Part shown: in pieces, positions 1 to 8,868 of the stretch
How the letters are laid out: each line of letters opens with the position of its first letter
How positions within the stretch are numbered: position 1 is the stretch's first letter
Source of the DNA: an uncultured Oscillospiraceae bacterium
GTDB taxonomy: Bacteria; Bacillota; Clostridia; Oscillospirales; Oscillospiraceae
NCBI GenBank assembly: GCA_949841355.1
Contig: CATKZP010000020.1
Coordinates: 1-50,338 of the forward strand
DNA length: 50,338 nt
Direction of reading: 5' to 3'
The notes under the pieces: generated by a model
The model's input: the letters and a program-made list of their open reading frames with translations, nothing else
Databases searched by the model: none
Told to the model about the DNA's origin: nothing
Program-made: the position numbers and the translations under genes

Positions 1-1
1 G

Positions 2-571
2 GCTCCCACCGATTTCTCCACGTATGAATTTGTGCCCCAGGACCTGCCCATGCTGATTTCCACGACCCTCTTTGTGCTGTATGTGCTCTATCTGGCAGTG
101 CTGATTCTGAGGGCCGCCTTCGCTGAGAAGCGCCGCCAAAAGACGGCCAACACCACGCGCAGGCTCAATCCCAAGCTGGGTCTGCTGGGCTTCACCGGCT
201 TTCTGGGCTTTGGGGGCTTCTGGAGCTATAGCGCATATGAAGTGGTTTTTCCCTTTATCTTTTTCGCGTTTTTTGGGTTATTTGGCTTCTTTTATGAGGG
301 AAAAATGTCCAACACCTTCATGGACGAGCGGTATGTGGAAAACAGGACCCGGGCGGAGCTGACTGCCCATCGGGCGACCGTGGGGATTCTCTTTGCGGTG
401 CTGCTGGTGGTGGGCCACGGCCGCGGGGCGCTGCTGGGCAGCTTGGATTACACCCTCATCGCCGTGCTGATTGCGCTCTCGCTGACGGTGGCGCTGGATC
501 TGTTCCTCAGCGAGTACCTGCTCTACCGCTATGACCACTCCGACCAGCTGGACGGCGATGGGGAGGAGTGA
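2..571 (+). CDS. DUF3796-like membrane protein, 5' end probably outside the window
   Basis: The protein has about four hydrophobic segments and a central block (NPKLGLLGFTGFLGFGGF, then FFGLFGFFYEGKMSN and MDERY) that resembles the DUF3796 family of small Firmicute membrane proteins. The function of that family is not established. The frame is open to the window edge, reading APTDFSTYEFV before the first possible GTG start (32) and ATG (50), so the true start is probably upstream. Its stop sits directly against the Shine-Dalgarno of the next gene, a small HTH regulator, and the two look co-transcribed. A membrane protein paired with a tiny Cro/CI regulator is a common Firmicute arrangement and suggests a sensing pair, which is inference. 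Confidence 0.6.
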   Translation, partial: APTDFSTYEFVPQDLPMLISTTLFVLYVLYLAVLILRAAFAEKRRQKTANTTRRLNPKLGLLGFTGFLGFGGFWSYSAYEVVFPFIFFAFFGLFGFFYEGKMSNTFMDERYVENRTRAELTAHRATVGILFAVLLVVGHGRGALLGSLDYTLIAVLIALSLTVALDLFLSEYLLYRYDHSDQLDGDGEE

Positions 572-573
572 CT

Positions 574-774
574 ATGCCGGAGTTTGAGTGCAGACTGAAA
601 AAATACCGCCAGCTCAAGGAGCTGACCCAGGAGCAGCTGGCCCAGCAGGTGGGGGTGCGGCGGGAGACCATCATGCGCCTGGAAAAAGCCCAGTATAACC
701 CGTCTCTCAAGCTGGCGGTGGATATCTCCCGGGCGGTGGACGCCCCTATTGAGGACATTTTCCTCTTTCCGTGA
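574..774 (+). CDS. Small Cro/CI-family HTH transcriptional regulator
   Basis: This 66-residue protein is almost entirely one helix-turn-helix domain (LTQEQLAQQVGVRRETIMRLEK, residues about 15-36) ending in DAPIEDIFLF, the usual end of stand-alone YozG-type regulators. The ATG at 574 is chosen because GGGAGGAG lies just upstream, although an in-frame GTG at 568 overlaps the preceding stop. It follows a DUF3796-like membrane protein with no gap and is followed by a strong terminator, so the pair forms the end of a unit. The regulated genes cannot be read from the sequence. Confidence 0.85.
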   Translation: MPEFECRLKKYRQLKELTQEQLAQQVGVRRETIMRLEKAQYNPSLKLAVDISRAVDAPIEDIFLFP

Positions 775-776
775 CG

Positions 777-813
777 AAAAACAGCCCCTGGGCCGCGGCC
801 CAGGGGCTGTTTT
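777..813 (+). terminator. Intrinsic terminator after the HTH gene
   Basis: A 13-bp-class GC-rich hairpin (ACAGCCCCTGGGCC / GGCCCAGGGGCTGT, 781-810) is preceded by AAAA and followed by TTT. Confidence 0.85.
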
Positions 814-974
814 GGGCAAAAGGTGAGCCGGAGCGTTTCCGCCCCGGCTCAAAAGGATGGAGGATAGAATGAAAAAGAAAAGCGTCTCTTGCAAGTATTA
901 GAATAGAGGACAGTCATTACAAAAGTTCGGGTCAATTTGTTACAAAAGCATTAAATCTTCCCAGCGGGAGGAGT

Positions 975-1727
975 TTATCTGTCGCTTCCTGGAAGCTCAT
1001 CCAGAGTCAGGGAGAAATCGAAGCGCTCCGAGCCGTCCTCGCCTTCGCCCCGGGCGAAGAGGTGGTCCCCCTGGACGGCGGTGTCCACCCACAGGGTCTC
1101 GCCCGCCTGGCACTCGCTGACGTAGCCGATCTGGAAGGAGCGCACAAACTTGCCCCGGCCCAGCCGCTCCAGGTGGAGGCTGTCACAGGCGAAGTCGGCG
1201 TAATGGGCGTTGTTCACGTGGCCGTTGATGTCGGTATCGGAGTAGCCCAGCTCCCGCCGGGTGCGGCCGCTGAACTGCTCCGGCATGGCCGGGCGGCGGA
1301 GCTTGACGGATTTGCAGAGCTGGCCGCCGTCGGTGCCCTGGAACTCCGTCAGGCTTTTCATGCGGAACAGCCTGCGCTCGTCCACGTCCACCATCACCCA
1401 CACCGAGGTGCCCTGGCCGATGGGGACGCCCTCCCGGAACAGGTCGAAGTCCCGGTAGGAGGAGGCGCCGGACGCCCCTCGGTGCCAGGTTTTCACGGTG
1501 ATGAGGTCGTTCCACCGCAAGGGCGCGTCCAGCTCCACCCAGTTGCGCGTGACCATCCACAGGCAGTTATACTTTTCCTTGATCTGCGGCCCGGCCACCC
1601 CCAGCTCCATGGCGGCCTGGGTGGCGGCCTCCTGCAAACATCCCAGCACCGCCGACGGGCGGCATTGGTTGAACAAATCCACGTCCCGGGAGTCCACCCG
1701 GAAGCTCGTCTCATAGATCACGCTCAC
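975..1727 (-). CDS. Acyl-ACP thioesterase (FatA/FatB type)
   Basis: This 250-residue protein has the size and double hot-dog layout of bacterial acyl-ACP thioesterases, which hydrolyse acyl-ACP to free fatty acid. Visible landmarks are the N-terminal FRVDSRDVDLFNQCRPSAVLGCLQEAA, the central WVELDAPLRWNDLITVKTW, and the second-domain signature DTDINGHVNNAHYADF near residue 165. That signature corresponds to the conserved D/N-x-NxHVNN motif. It starts 3 bases after the stop of the zinc-ribbon protein gene and shares its promoter. No acyl-lipid genes lie nearby, so the physiological chain length is unknown. Confidence 0.85.
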   Translation of the reverse strand: MSVIYETSFRVDSRDVDLFNQCRPSAVLGCLQEAATQAAMELGVAGPQIKEKYNCLWMVTRNWVELDAPLRWNDLITVKTWHRGASGASSYRDFDLFREGVPIGQGTSVWVMVDVDERRLFRMKSLTEFQGTDGGQLCKSVKLRRPAMPEQFSGRTRRELGYSDTDINGHVNNAHYADFACDSLHLERLGRGKFVRSFQIGYVSECQAGETLWVDTAVQGDHLFARGEGEDGSERFDFSLTLDELPGSDR

Positions 1728-1730
1728 GTT

Positions 1731-2345
1731 TTACTCCTTCTTTCCTGGAATGGTAAGGGTGTCCCGGGCGCACAGGCTGTCCAGATCGTCCGGCCCGGCG
1801 GCGCTCAGGCGCAGGACCGCGCCGCACTGGGCGCACACCAGGTCCACCGCGGAATAGCCCACCTTCATGCCGTAGTCGGCGCTGCCGCAGGCGCAGCGCA
1901 CGCCCCCCCGGGCGGCGATGTCACGCAGCTCGCCCAGCACCTCGCCCATCACCGGTTCGTTCAGGAAGGCCCCCCGGCTGTCCGTCTGGTCGTCCAGACG
2001 CAGCTTGTCCACCGCCGCCTCCAGCTTTTCCATGGCGCGGAACACCTGGCCCTCCTGGCCGACATAGCAGCACCCCAGCCCGGACGCCGGACAGGACAGG
2101 GCCAGAAGGTCCTTGCGGAGCAGCGCGTCGTTGGCGCACACCGCCCGGTGGTCCCTGGCGCAGAACAGGCAGGGCACGGTAATTTCGCACCGGTCCCCCA
2201 GCTGGCGGAAGCTCAGCTCCGACTTGCCGCAGGGGCAGGGGAGCGCGCTGTCCCCGGCGGCCAGCTGAAAAGCGGTGCGCTGGGCGATGACGGCGTTGCC
2301 GCACACGGGGCAGATATATCCTATGGTCCGGGGCTGATCGGGCAT
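1731..2345 (-). CDS. Cysteine-rich protein with zinc-ribbon motifs, function unknown
   Basis: This 204-residue protein has several paired cysteines: YICPVCGN near residue 10, CPCGK near 38, CLFCARDHRAVC near 60, CACGS near 150 and CAQCG near 172. That pattern indicates two or more structural zinc ribbons. There is no signal peptide or membrane segment, so it is probably cytoplasmic. It is the first gene of a two-gene unit with acyl-ACP thioesterase. GGGAGGGAC lies upstream of the ATG at 2345, and a TATAAT promoter lies at 2378-2406. I do not recognise the family. Confidence 0.7.
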   Translation of the reverse strand: MPDQPRTIGYICPVCGNAVIAQRTAFQLAAGDSALPCPCGKSELSFRQLGDRCEITVPCLFCARDHRAVCANDALLRKDLLALSCPASGLGCCYVGQEGQVFRAMEKLEAAVDKLRLDDQTDSRGAFLNEPVMGEVLGELRDIAARGGVRCACGSADYGMKVGYSAVDLVCAQCGAVLRLSAAGPDDLDSLCARDTLTIPGKKE

Positions 2346-2377
2346 ATGGGGTCCCTCCCAAAAATTTTCTGAAAGGC

Positions 2378-2406
2378 ATTATACCACCATTTTGCCCGGT
2401 TGACCA
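2378..2406 (-). promoter_or_regulatory. Sigma-A promoter for the zinc-ribbon/thioesterase unit
   Basis: Reading the minus strand, TGGTCA (2406-2401), a 17-bp spacer and TATAAT (2383-2378) lie about 35 bp before the start codon. The -35 matches consensus at four of six positions. Confidence 0.55.
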
Positions 2407-2517
2407 GTCACAAAGTCCGTTTGCTGTCAAATCTTTCTGGACGCATGATTTTTGCGGCTTTGGCGCAAACTAAGGGCAAATCGCGGCCCCGCCCGCGAAG
2501 GAAAGGAAGTCACTTCC

Positions 2518-3534
2518 ATGGAAAATCACAAGCTGGGGCGGCAGACCTTCCAGCCCGGGTCGCCCCCCGTCATCATCGGATACGGCTCCGCCGCAGGGAA
2601 AAAGGAGGCTGAGGGCCCCTTGGGCCGCCACTTCGACCACACCTGCCAGGACGACGCCTTTGGCGAGGAGACCTGGGAGAAGTCCGAATCCGCCATGCAG
2701 CAGCTGGCGCTGGACGCGGCGCTGAAGCGGGCGGGGCTCTACAGCCCGGACCTGGACCTGCTGCTGGCGGGGGACCTCTTGAACCAGTGCATTGGCTCGG
2801 GCTACGCCGCCCGGGCGGCGGCGGTGCCCTTCTTCGGGCTGTACGGGGCGTGCTCCACCATGGGGGAGAGCCTGGCGCTGGCCACGTTGCTGCTCAGCGG
2901 CGGGTACGGGAAGTACGCCGCCGCCGTCACCTCCTCCCACTTCTGCTCGGCGGAGCGGCAGTACCGCACCCCGCTGGAGTACGGCTCCCAGCGCACCCCC
3001 ACCGCCCAGTGGACCGCCACCGCCTCCGGCGCGGTCATCGTCGCCGGCGATGTGCGCCCCGGTCCCCGGGTGGCCCGGGTGACGGTGGGCAAGGTGGTGG
3101 ACAAGGGCATCAAGGACGCCAACAACATGGGGGCGGCCATGGCTCCCGCGGCCTATTCCACCCTGAAGGCCCACTTTGAGGACACCGCCCTCTCCCCGGA
3201 CTACTACGACCTGATCGTCACCGGAGACCTAGGCAGCCTGGGCCACGAGATCGTGTGCGATTTCTTCGCCCAGGACGGGGTGGAGCTGGCCAATTACAAC
3301 GACTGCGGCCTGCTCCTGTTCGACCGGGAGCAGCAGGACGTCCACGCCGGGGCGTCGGGGTGCGGGTGCTCGGCGTCGGTGCTGTGCGGCTATCTGCTGC
3401 CGGGGCTGATGGCGGGGCGGTGGAAGCGCATTCTGTTCTGCCCCACCGGGGCGCTCCACTCCCCCACGGCCACCATGCAGGGGGAGTCCATCCCCGGCGT
3501 GTGCCACGCCATCGCCCTGGAAGGAGGAAAATGA
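2518..3534 (+). CDS. spoVAD: Stage V sporulation protein AD
   Basis: SpoVAD is part of the SpoVA channel complex that moves dipicolinic acid across the inner forespore membrane. This 338-residue protein has the thiolase-like fold and the family hallmarks PPVIIGYGSAAGKKEAEGPLG, LLAGDLLNQC, GLYGACSTMGESLALA and SSHFCSAERQ(Y/F)RTPLEYG. The ATG at 2518 follows GAAAGGAAG and gives the normal family length. It overlaps spoVAE by 4 bp. A weak sigma-G-like pair (GCATG at 2443-2447 and CAAACTA at 2466-2472) lies upstream, as expected for a forespore gene, but it is not convincing alone. spoVAC is not upstream in this window. Confidence 0.96.
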   Translation: MENHKLGRQTFQPGSPPVIIGYGSAAGKKEAEGPLGRHFDHTCQDDAFGEETWEKSESAMQQLALDAALKRAGLYSPDLDLLLAGDLLNQCIGSGYAARAAAVPFFGLYGACSTMGESLALATLLLSGGYGKYAAAVTSSHFCSAERQYRTPLEYGSQRTPTAQWTATASGAVIVAGDVRPGPRVARVTVGKVVDKGIKDANNMGAAMAPAAYSTLKAHFEDTALSPDYYDLIVTGDLGSLGHEIVCDFFAQDGVELANYNDCGLLLFDREQQDVHAGASGCGCSASVLCGYLLPGLMAGRWKRILFCPTGALHSPTATMQGESIPGVCHAIALEGGK

Positions 3535-3890
3535 TGGACTATCTGAAAGCGTTCGTGGTGGGCGGCCTGTTCTGCATCATCGGGCAGGTGCTCATCGACA
3601 AGACCAAGCTCACCCCCGCCCGCATTCTGGTGGCCTACGTGGTCTCCGGCGTGGTGCTGGGGGCGATAGGGGTGTACGGCCCCCTGGCGGAATGGGCCGG
3701 AGCGGGGGCCACGGTGCCCCTCACCGGCTTCGGCTACGCCCTGGCCAAGGGCGTGAAGGAGGCGGTGGCGGAGAAGGGCCTGCTGGGCGCTCTCACCGGC
3801 GGCGTGACCTCCACCGCGGGGGGCGTGGCCGCCGCCATCTTTTTGGGAGTGCTGGTGGCATTCCTGTTCAAACCGAAACCGAAGAGCTGA
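3531..3890 (+). CDS. spoVAE: Stage V sporulation protein AE
   Basis: This 119-residue protein with about four membrane spans matches SpoVAE (FVVGGLFCIIGQVLIDKTKLTPARILV, then GFGYALAKGVKEAV and GGVTSTAGGVAAAI). It is a membrane component of the dipicolinate channel. The start ATGATG overlaps the spoVAD stop (ATGA), which implies translational coupling. A terminator follows directly, so in this window the locus holds only the AD-AE part of the spoVA set. Confidence 0.95.
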   Translation: MMDYLKAFVVGGLFCIIGQVLIDKTKLTPARILVAYVVSGVVLGAIGVYGPLAEWAGAGATVPLTGFGYALAKGVKEAVAEKGLLGALTGGVTSTAGGVAAAIFLGVLVAFLFKPKPKS

Positions 3891-3896
3891 CCAGAG

Positions 3897-3925
3897 GCGC
3901 CCGGCGGAAGCTGCCGGGCGCTTTT
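3897..3925 (+). terminator. Terminator after spoVAE
   Basis: The hairpin GCGCCCGGC / GCCGGGCGC (3897-3905 with 3913-3921) is followed by TTTT. Confidence 0.85.
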
Positions 3926-3951
3926 CCTGTGCTGCGAGCGGGCGACACCCA

Positions 3952-3997
3952 TTGACAATAAAATCAGATTCCTCTATAATTACGTGTTACTGTAATT
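3952..3997 (+). promoter_or_regulatory. Consensus sigma-A promoter with overlapping dyad operator
   Basis: TTGACA (3952-3957), a 17-bp spacer and TATAAT (3975-3980) form a perfect promoter for the MATE gene. A perfect inverted repeat AATTAC-N8-GTAATT (3978-3983 and 3992-3997) covers the end of the -10 and the start site, where a repressor would block transcription. No regulator gene is adjacent. Confidence 0.8.
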
Positions 3998-4043
3998 TGA
4001 CGCGGCGGAGCGGCGCTCCGCGAAGAAAAAGGAGGAACCCCCT

Positions 4044-5432
4044 GTGATACGGCCCGAAGGCGAAAACAAAATGGGCGTTATGCCGGTGAACGCTTTGCTG
4101 CTGAACATGTCCATCCCCATCATGATCTCCATGCTGGTCCAGGCGCTTTATAATGTGGTGGACAGCTATTTCGTGTCCCAAATCAGCCAGGACGCCCTCA
4201 ACGCGGTGTCTCTGGCCTTCCCGGTGCAGAACCTGATGATCGCTGTCAGCGTGGGCACCGGGGTGGGCGTCAACGCGCTGCTGGCCCGGAGCCTGGGCCA
4301 GGGCGACCAGGAAAAGGTGAACCGCTCGGCGGTGAACGGCGTCTTCCTGGCGGTGGTGAGCAGCCTGGTGTTCGTGGCGCTGGGCCTCACCTGCTCCCGG
4401 CTGTTCTACACGGTCCAGACCGACATACCCGGCATCATCGGCTACGGCGGGGATTACCTCACCATCGTGTGCGGAGCCAGCATGGGCCTGTTCGGGGCGG
4501 TGACCATGGAGCGGCTGCTCCAGGCCACCGGGCGCACCTTCTACACCATGATCGCCCAGGCGGCGGGAGCGCTGACCAATATCATCCTGGACCCCATTCT
4601 CATTTTCGGTCTGGGACCCTTCCCCCGGATGGAGGTGGCGGGGGCTGCCCTGGCCACCGTCATCGGCCAGTTTTTGGGCTGCGGTGTGTCCATCTTCTTC
4701 AACGCCACCCGGAATCCGGACATCAAAATGTCCTTCAAGGGCTTCCGTCCCCATGGCCCCACCATCCGGGAGATCTACTCCGTGGGCCTGCCTTCCATCG
4801 TCATGCAGTCCATCGGCTCGGTGATGGTGTTCGGCATGAACCAAATTCTCATCGCCTTTACCGACACCGCCACGGCGGTGTTCGGGGTGTACTTCAAGCT
4901 CCAGTCCTTCTTCTTCATGCCGGTGTTCGGCCTTTGCAACGGCATGGTGCCCATCGTGGCCTATAACTACGGCGCCCGCAAGCCGGAGCGCATCGTCAAG
5001 ACCATCAAGCTGGCTGCGATGTACGCCACCATCCTCATGGCGGTGGGCTTCGCTGTGTTCCAGATCTTCCCCGGGCCGCTGCTGGATCTGTTCCGCTCAG
5101 AGGAGGACGTGGCGGGAAACCTCATCACCATCGGGATACCGGCCCTGCGCATTATTTCCTACAGCTGGCTGCTGGCGGGGTTCGGCATCGTGTGCGGCTC
5201 GGTGTTCCAGGCCATGGACCACGGCGTGCTCAGCCTCACCACCTCCCTGGTGCGCCAGCTGATCGTGCTGCTGCCGGTGGCCTTCCTTCTGTCCCGTCTG
5301 TTCCAGAACCTGGATGTGGTGTGGCTGGCTTTCCCCATTGCGGAACTGTTCTCCTGCGCGCTGTGCGCCGCCTTTATTGGCCGGGTGTATAAGCGGGACA
5401 TTCTGCCCCTGCGGGGTGAGGCGGGGGGCTGA
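4044..5432 (+). CDS. MATE family efflux transporter
   Basis: This 462-residue, 12-span protein has the typical MATE/NorM N-terminus (NMSIPIMISMLVQALYNVVDSYFVSQISQDALNAVSLAFPVQN, then GTGVGVNALLARSLGQGD) and the mirrored second half (FGMNQILIAFTDTATAVFGVYFKLQSF). Such proteins exchange cations for drugs or metabolites. The GTG start at 4044 sits 8 bases after GGAGG (4031-4035); an in-frame ATG at 4071 would drop nine residues. It is a single-gene unit under a strong promoter with a palindromic operator, so it is probably inducible. The substrate cannot be inferred. Confidence 0.93.
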   Translation: MIRPEGENKMGVMPVNALLLNMSIPIMISMLVQALYNVVDSYFVSQISQDALNAVSLAFPVQNLMIAVSVGTGVGVNALLARSLGQGDQEKVNRSAVNGVFLAVVSSLVFVALGLTCSRLFYTVQTDIPGIIGYGGDYLTIVCGASMGLFGAVTMERLLQATGRTFYTMIAQAAGALTNIILDPILIFGLGPFPRMEVAGAALATVIGQFLGCGVSIFFNATRNPDIKMSFKGFRPHGPTIREIYSVGLPSIVMQSIGSVMVFGMNQILIAFTDTATAVFGVYFKLQSFFFMPVFGLCNGMVPIVAYNYGARKPERIVKTIKLAAMYATILMAVGFAVFQIFPGPLLDLFRSEEDVAGNLITIGIPALRIISYSWLLAGFGIVCGSVFQAMDHGVLSLTTSLVRQLIVLLPVAFLLSRLFQNLDVVWLAFPIAELFSCALCAAFIGRVYKRDILPLRGEAGG

Positions 5433-5465
5433 GGATAAAACTTTACGGTTTTGTCCCACTGCCCA

Positions 5466-5493
5466 TTGACAGCGGCTCTGATTATGATATAAT
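5466..5493 (+). promoter_or_regulatory. Promoter of the metK riboswitch transcript
   Basis: TTGACA (5466-5471), a 16-bp spacer and TATAAT (5488-5493) lie about 20 bp before the riboswitch. Confidence 0.8.
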
Positions 5494-5512
5494 GGGGCCG
5501 TACAAGTAAATA

Positions 5513-5606
5513 ACCCTTATCAAGAGTGGCGGAGGGACCGGCCCAATGAAGCCACGGCAACCTGCATTGCAAGGTGCCAAGTCCGGCGGAAACGCAAGAT
5601 GAGGAG
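5513..5606 (+). ncRNA. SAM-I (S-box) riboswitch
   Basis: The leader contains the S-box core in order: CTTATCAAGAG, GGCGGAGGGACCGGCCC, ATGAAGCC, CGGCAACC, AAGGTGCCAA, then GATGAGGAGAGAT. The closing helix P1 pairs CCTTATC (5515-5521) with GATGAGG (5598-5604). SAM binding stabilises P1 and favours the terminator that follows, so metK is expected to be off when SAM is plentiful. This is established behaviour for the family. Confidence 0.97.
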
Positions 5607-5622
5607 AGATCTGAACCATCCT

Positions 5623-5652
5623 GCCCCCGCCGATGTCCGGCGGGGGCTTTTT
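5623..5652 (+). terminator. Riboswitch-controlled terminator before metK
   Basis: GCCCCCGCCG / CGGCGGGGGC (5623-5632 and 5638-5647) is followed by a T run. It lies between the SAM-I core and metK and is the expression platform. Confidence 0.9.
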
Positions 5653-5687
5653 CAGCCTCTTCCCCCAAAAAGAAAGGAGAAACGACC

Positions 5688-6869
<1,182 letters not shown>

Positions 6870-7124
6870 GCACCGAAGGCGGCCGAACCCGCGCCGAATG
6901 GCGCGTACAAGGCTTTGGTGCAACCGAAGCCTTGCCGCAGGGCGGATTCACTCCGCCCGAGGATGTTCAATCCCAAGGGGTCCCCGCAAAATGGCACATT
7001 TTGTGGGGAGCGCCCGGAGCTGGACCTGCCCTGGGAAAAGACGGACATGATCGAGGCGGTTAAGGCGGCGCTGTAAATACCGAAGGCGGCCGAACCCGCG
7101 CCGCGATTGCGTCAAACAGACACT
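6870..7124. repeat. Duplicated metK 3' end plus hairpin-rich spacer
   Basis: A 93-bp block at 7011-7103 repeats 6804-6896, that is the last 22 codons of metK, its stop and 27 bases beyond, with a few substitutions. The copy has no start signal and is a non-coding remnant. Between the copies lie hairpins AAGGCTT/AAGCCTT (6909-6933), GGGCGGA/TCCGCCC (about 6941-6959) and a long imperfect one around CAAAATG/CATTTTG (about 6983-7009). No gene was found here. Confidence 0.85.
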
Positions 7125-7154
7125 GGGCCGCCGCACTTTGTGCGGCGGCCCTTT
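7125..7154 (+). terminator. Terminator after the metK region
   Basis: A perfect 12-bp stem GGGCCGCCGCAC / GTGCGGCGGCCC with a TTT loop is followed by TTTC. Confidence 0.8.
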
Positions 7155-7197
7155 CCCGTCTTTTCAAAATGTTAACATTCTTTTGAGAGATTTTTTA

Positions 7198-7226
7198 TTG
7201 CATTATCCGCCAAGCTATACTATACT
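7198..7226 (+). promoter_or_regulatory. Promoter of the O-antigen-ligase-like gene
   Basis: TTGCAT (7198-7203), a 17-bp spacer and TATACT (7221-7226) are present, with a second TATACT at 7216. Confidence 0.6.
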
Positions 7227-7278
7227 AAGTAAGCTGTGTTTTGAGAAAAGAGACGCCGAAGGGCGTGTGGAGGTATAT

Positions 7279-8709
7279 ATGCAGAATTTACGCGCGAAGA
7301 TAGGAGATGGGGCAAAGGCCCGCCTGCCGGTGATTTTGGCCGTTTACATGCTGTGCCAGCCGCTGCTGGACGTGCTCACCGGCCTGGGGGCTGAATTTGA
7401 GCACCCCATCACAGTGGGCATCGTGGTGCGCGCACTGTTCATGGCGGCGGCCTTCCTGTATATGGTGTTTGTCAGCGATTTCCCGGGAAAAAAGCGGGTG
7501 ATGATCTACACCGGGGCGATGCTGGCCTATCTGGCGCTGTTTATGGGCTATATGTTCACCCTGGGCGGGTTTTCGCTGTGCGTGAGCAATGTGAAGGACG
7601 TCATTAAGACCTTCTTCTTCCCCTTCGTGTTCCTCTTCCTCTGGTCGGTGTACCGGCAGTACGGATATCTGGTCACCGCCCGGGCCATCGCCCTGGCGGG
7701 AGGCATTTACACCAGCGTCATCCCCATCGCCGTGGCCACCGGCACCAGCTTCGTGTCCTACGGCAATGCGGGTATGGGCTTCCGGGGTTGGTTCTACGCC
7801 GCCAACGAGGTGGGCTGCATCATGGCCCTCACCGCGCCGTTCACCATGAGCTATTGCGCCCAGGCGCTCTCCGAGGTCACGAAAAAGACCTGGTGGAAGG
7901 GCGCGCTGGCGGTGTGGACCCTGTTCGCAGTGGCGATGAGCGCCAACTTCCTGGGTACCAAGATCGTGTTCGGCGCCATTGTGCTCTACGGCGTGGCGGC
8001 TTTCGTGTGGCAGACGGTCTATCTGGTCCGGGAACGCACCCGGGCGCGGCTGATCCAGACCGCCGCCATGGCCGGGGTGCTGGTGATGCTGGTGATTTTC
8101 TTCCTCAACTCCCCCCTGAAGGATTACCTGGACAACGTGTATTTCGCGCTGCTGGAGAATGACCCGGAGCAGACCCTGCTGTCCTGGGGCGAGGAGATCC
8201 AGCGGGCCGCCAAGGGCACGTGGCTGAAGGACCTGCTCAACAACAACGAGACCCTGGAGCGCATCGACCAGATTCTCAGCCGCCGCCTGCTGGGCTCCTG
8301 CCCCTCCGTCCAGGTATACACCGAGGGCGGCATTGCCGCCAAGCTGCTGGGCATCGGCTACGCCAACGTGGCCGCCTACGGCCGCGAGGTGCACTTCATG
8401 GTGGAGATGGACCCCCTGGCGCTGCTGCTGCGCCACGGCATTTTGGGCTTTGCGCTGTACTATCTGCCCTACCTGGCTTTCTTCGTGTGGGCCATCGTCC
8501 AGTTTTTCCGCCGCCCGGCCCGGCGGCTGGCCAGTCTGGAGTACTGCACCGCGCTGTACGCCGTGCTGATGGGCTTCGGCATCTCCGCCATCGCGGGCCA
8601 CGCCCTGGTGTCCCCGGCGGTGGCCACCTTCGTGCTGGTCACCGGAATGCAGCTGTGGGACGAAACCCAGAGGCAGGATGAATCACTTAAAAAAGCCGCC
8701 GGCCAGTAG
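7279..8709 (+). CDS. O-antigen ligase family membrane protein
   Basis: This 476-residue protein has about ten membrane spans and one large extracellular loop (about residues 285-375), the layout of the WaaL/Wzy-C (O-antigen ligase or polymerase) superfamily. The segment NAGMGFRGWFYAANEVGCIMAL resembles the family's region before the large loop. In Gram-positives these proteins polymerise or attach surface glycans, but no glycosyltransferase genes flank this one, so the substrate is unknown. The ATG at 7279 follows GGAGG. The stop codon lies inside the loop of the terminator. Family-level assignment only. Confidence 0.75.
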   Translation: MQNLRAKIGDGAKARLPVILAVYMLCQPLLDVLTGLGAEFEHPITVGIVVRALFMAAAFLYMVFVSDFPGKKRVMIYTGAMLAYLALFMGYMFTLGGFSLCVSNVKDVIKTFFFPFVFLFLWSVYRQYGYLVTARAIALAGGIYTSVIPIAVATGTSFVSYGNAGMGFRGWFYAANEVGCIMALTAPFTMSYCAQALSEVTKKTWWKGALAVWTLFAVAMSANFLGTKIVFGAIVLYGVAAFVWQTVYLVRERTRARLIQTAAMAGVLVMLVIFFLNSPLKDYLDNVYFALLENDPEQTLLSWGEEIQRAAKGTWLKDLLNNNETLERIDQILSRRLLGSCPSVQVYTEGGIAAKLLGIGYANVAAYGREVHFMVEMDPLALLLRHGILGFALYYLPYLAFFVWAIVQFFRRPARRLASLEYCTALYAVLMGFGISAIAGHALVSPAVATFVLVTGMQLWDETQRQDESLKKAAGQ

Positions 8710-8726
8710 GCCGGCGGTTGGTTTTT
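8695..8726 (+). terminator. Terminator overlapping the preceding stop codon
   Basis: GCCGCCGGCC / GGCCGGCGGT (8695-8704 and 8709-8718) is followed by TGGTTTTT. The TAG of the O-antigen-ligase-like gene forms part of the loop. Confidence 0.8.
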
Positions 8727-8793
8727 GCCTCCCCATCGGTAAAATGCGCTAGCCGGCGGGGATACAGGGGAGGAAGATAGGGAAATCCGTGGA

Positions 8794-8830
8794 TTGCTTT
8801 TTTCACGTCACTGTGCTAAACTGTGTTAGC
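8794..8830 (+). promoter_or_regulatory. Probable promoter of the hydrolase/ATP-grasp cassette
   Basis: TTGCTT (8794-8799), a 17-bp spacer and TAAACT (8817-8822) are followed by the arm of a dyad GCTAA-N6-TTAGC (8815-8830) that overlaps the -10. Confidence 0.5.
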
Positions 8831-8868
8831 ATATCATATCGTGCTCAAGCGGGAAAGGAGACTGGACC

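Noticed and set aside
869..901. Ten-codon ORF MKKKSVSCKY after GGAGG.
   Set aside because: It is too short to judge and has no neighbour suggesting a leader or toxin role; the next gene is on the opposite strand.
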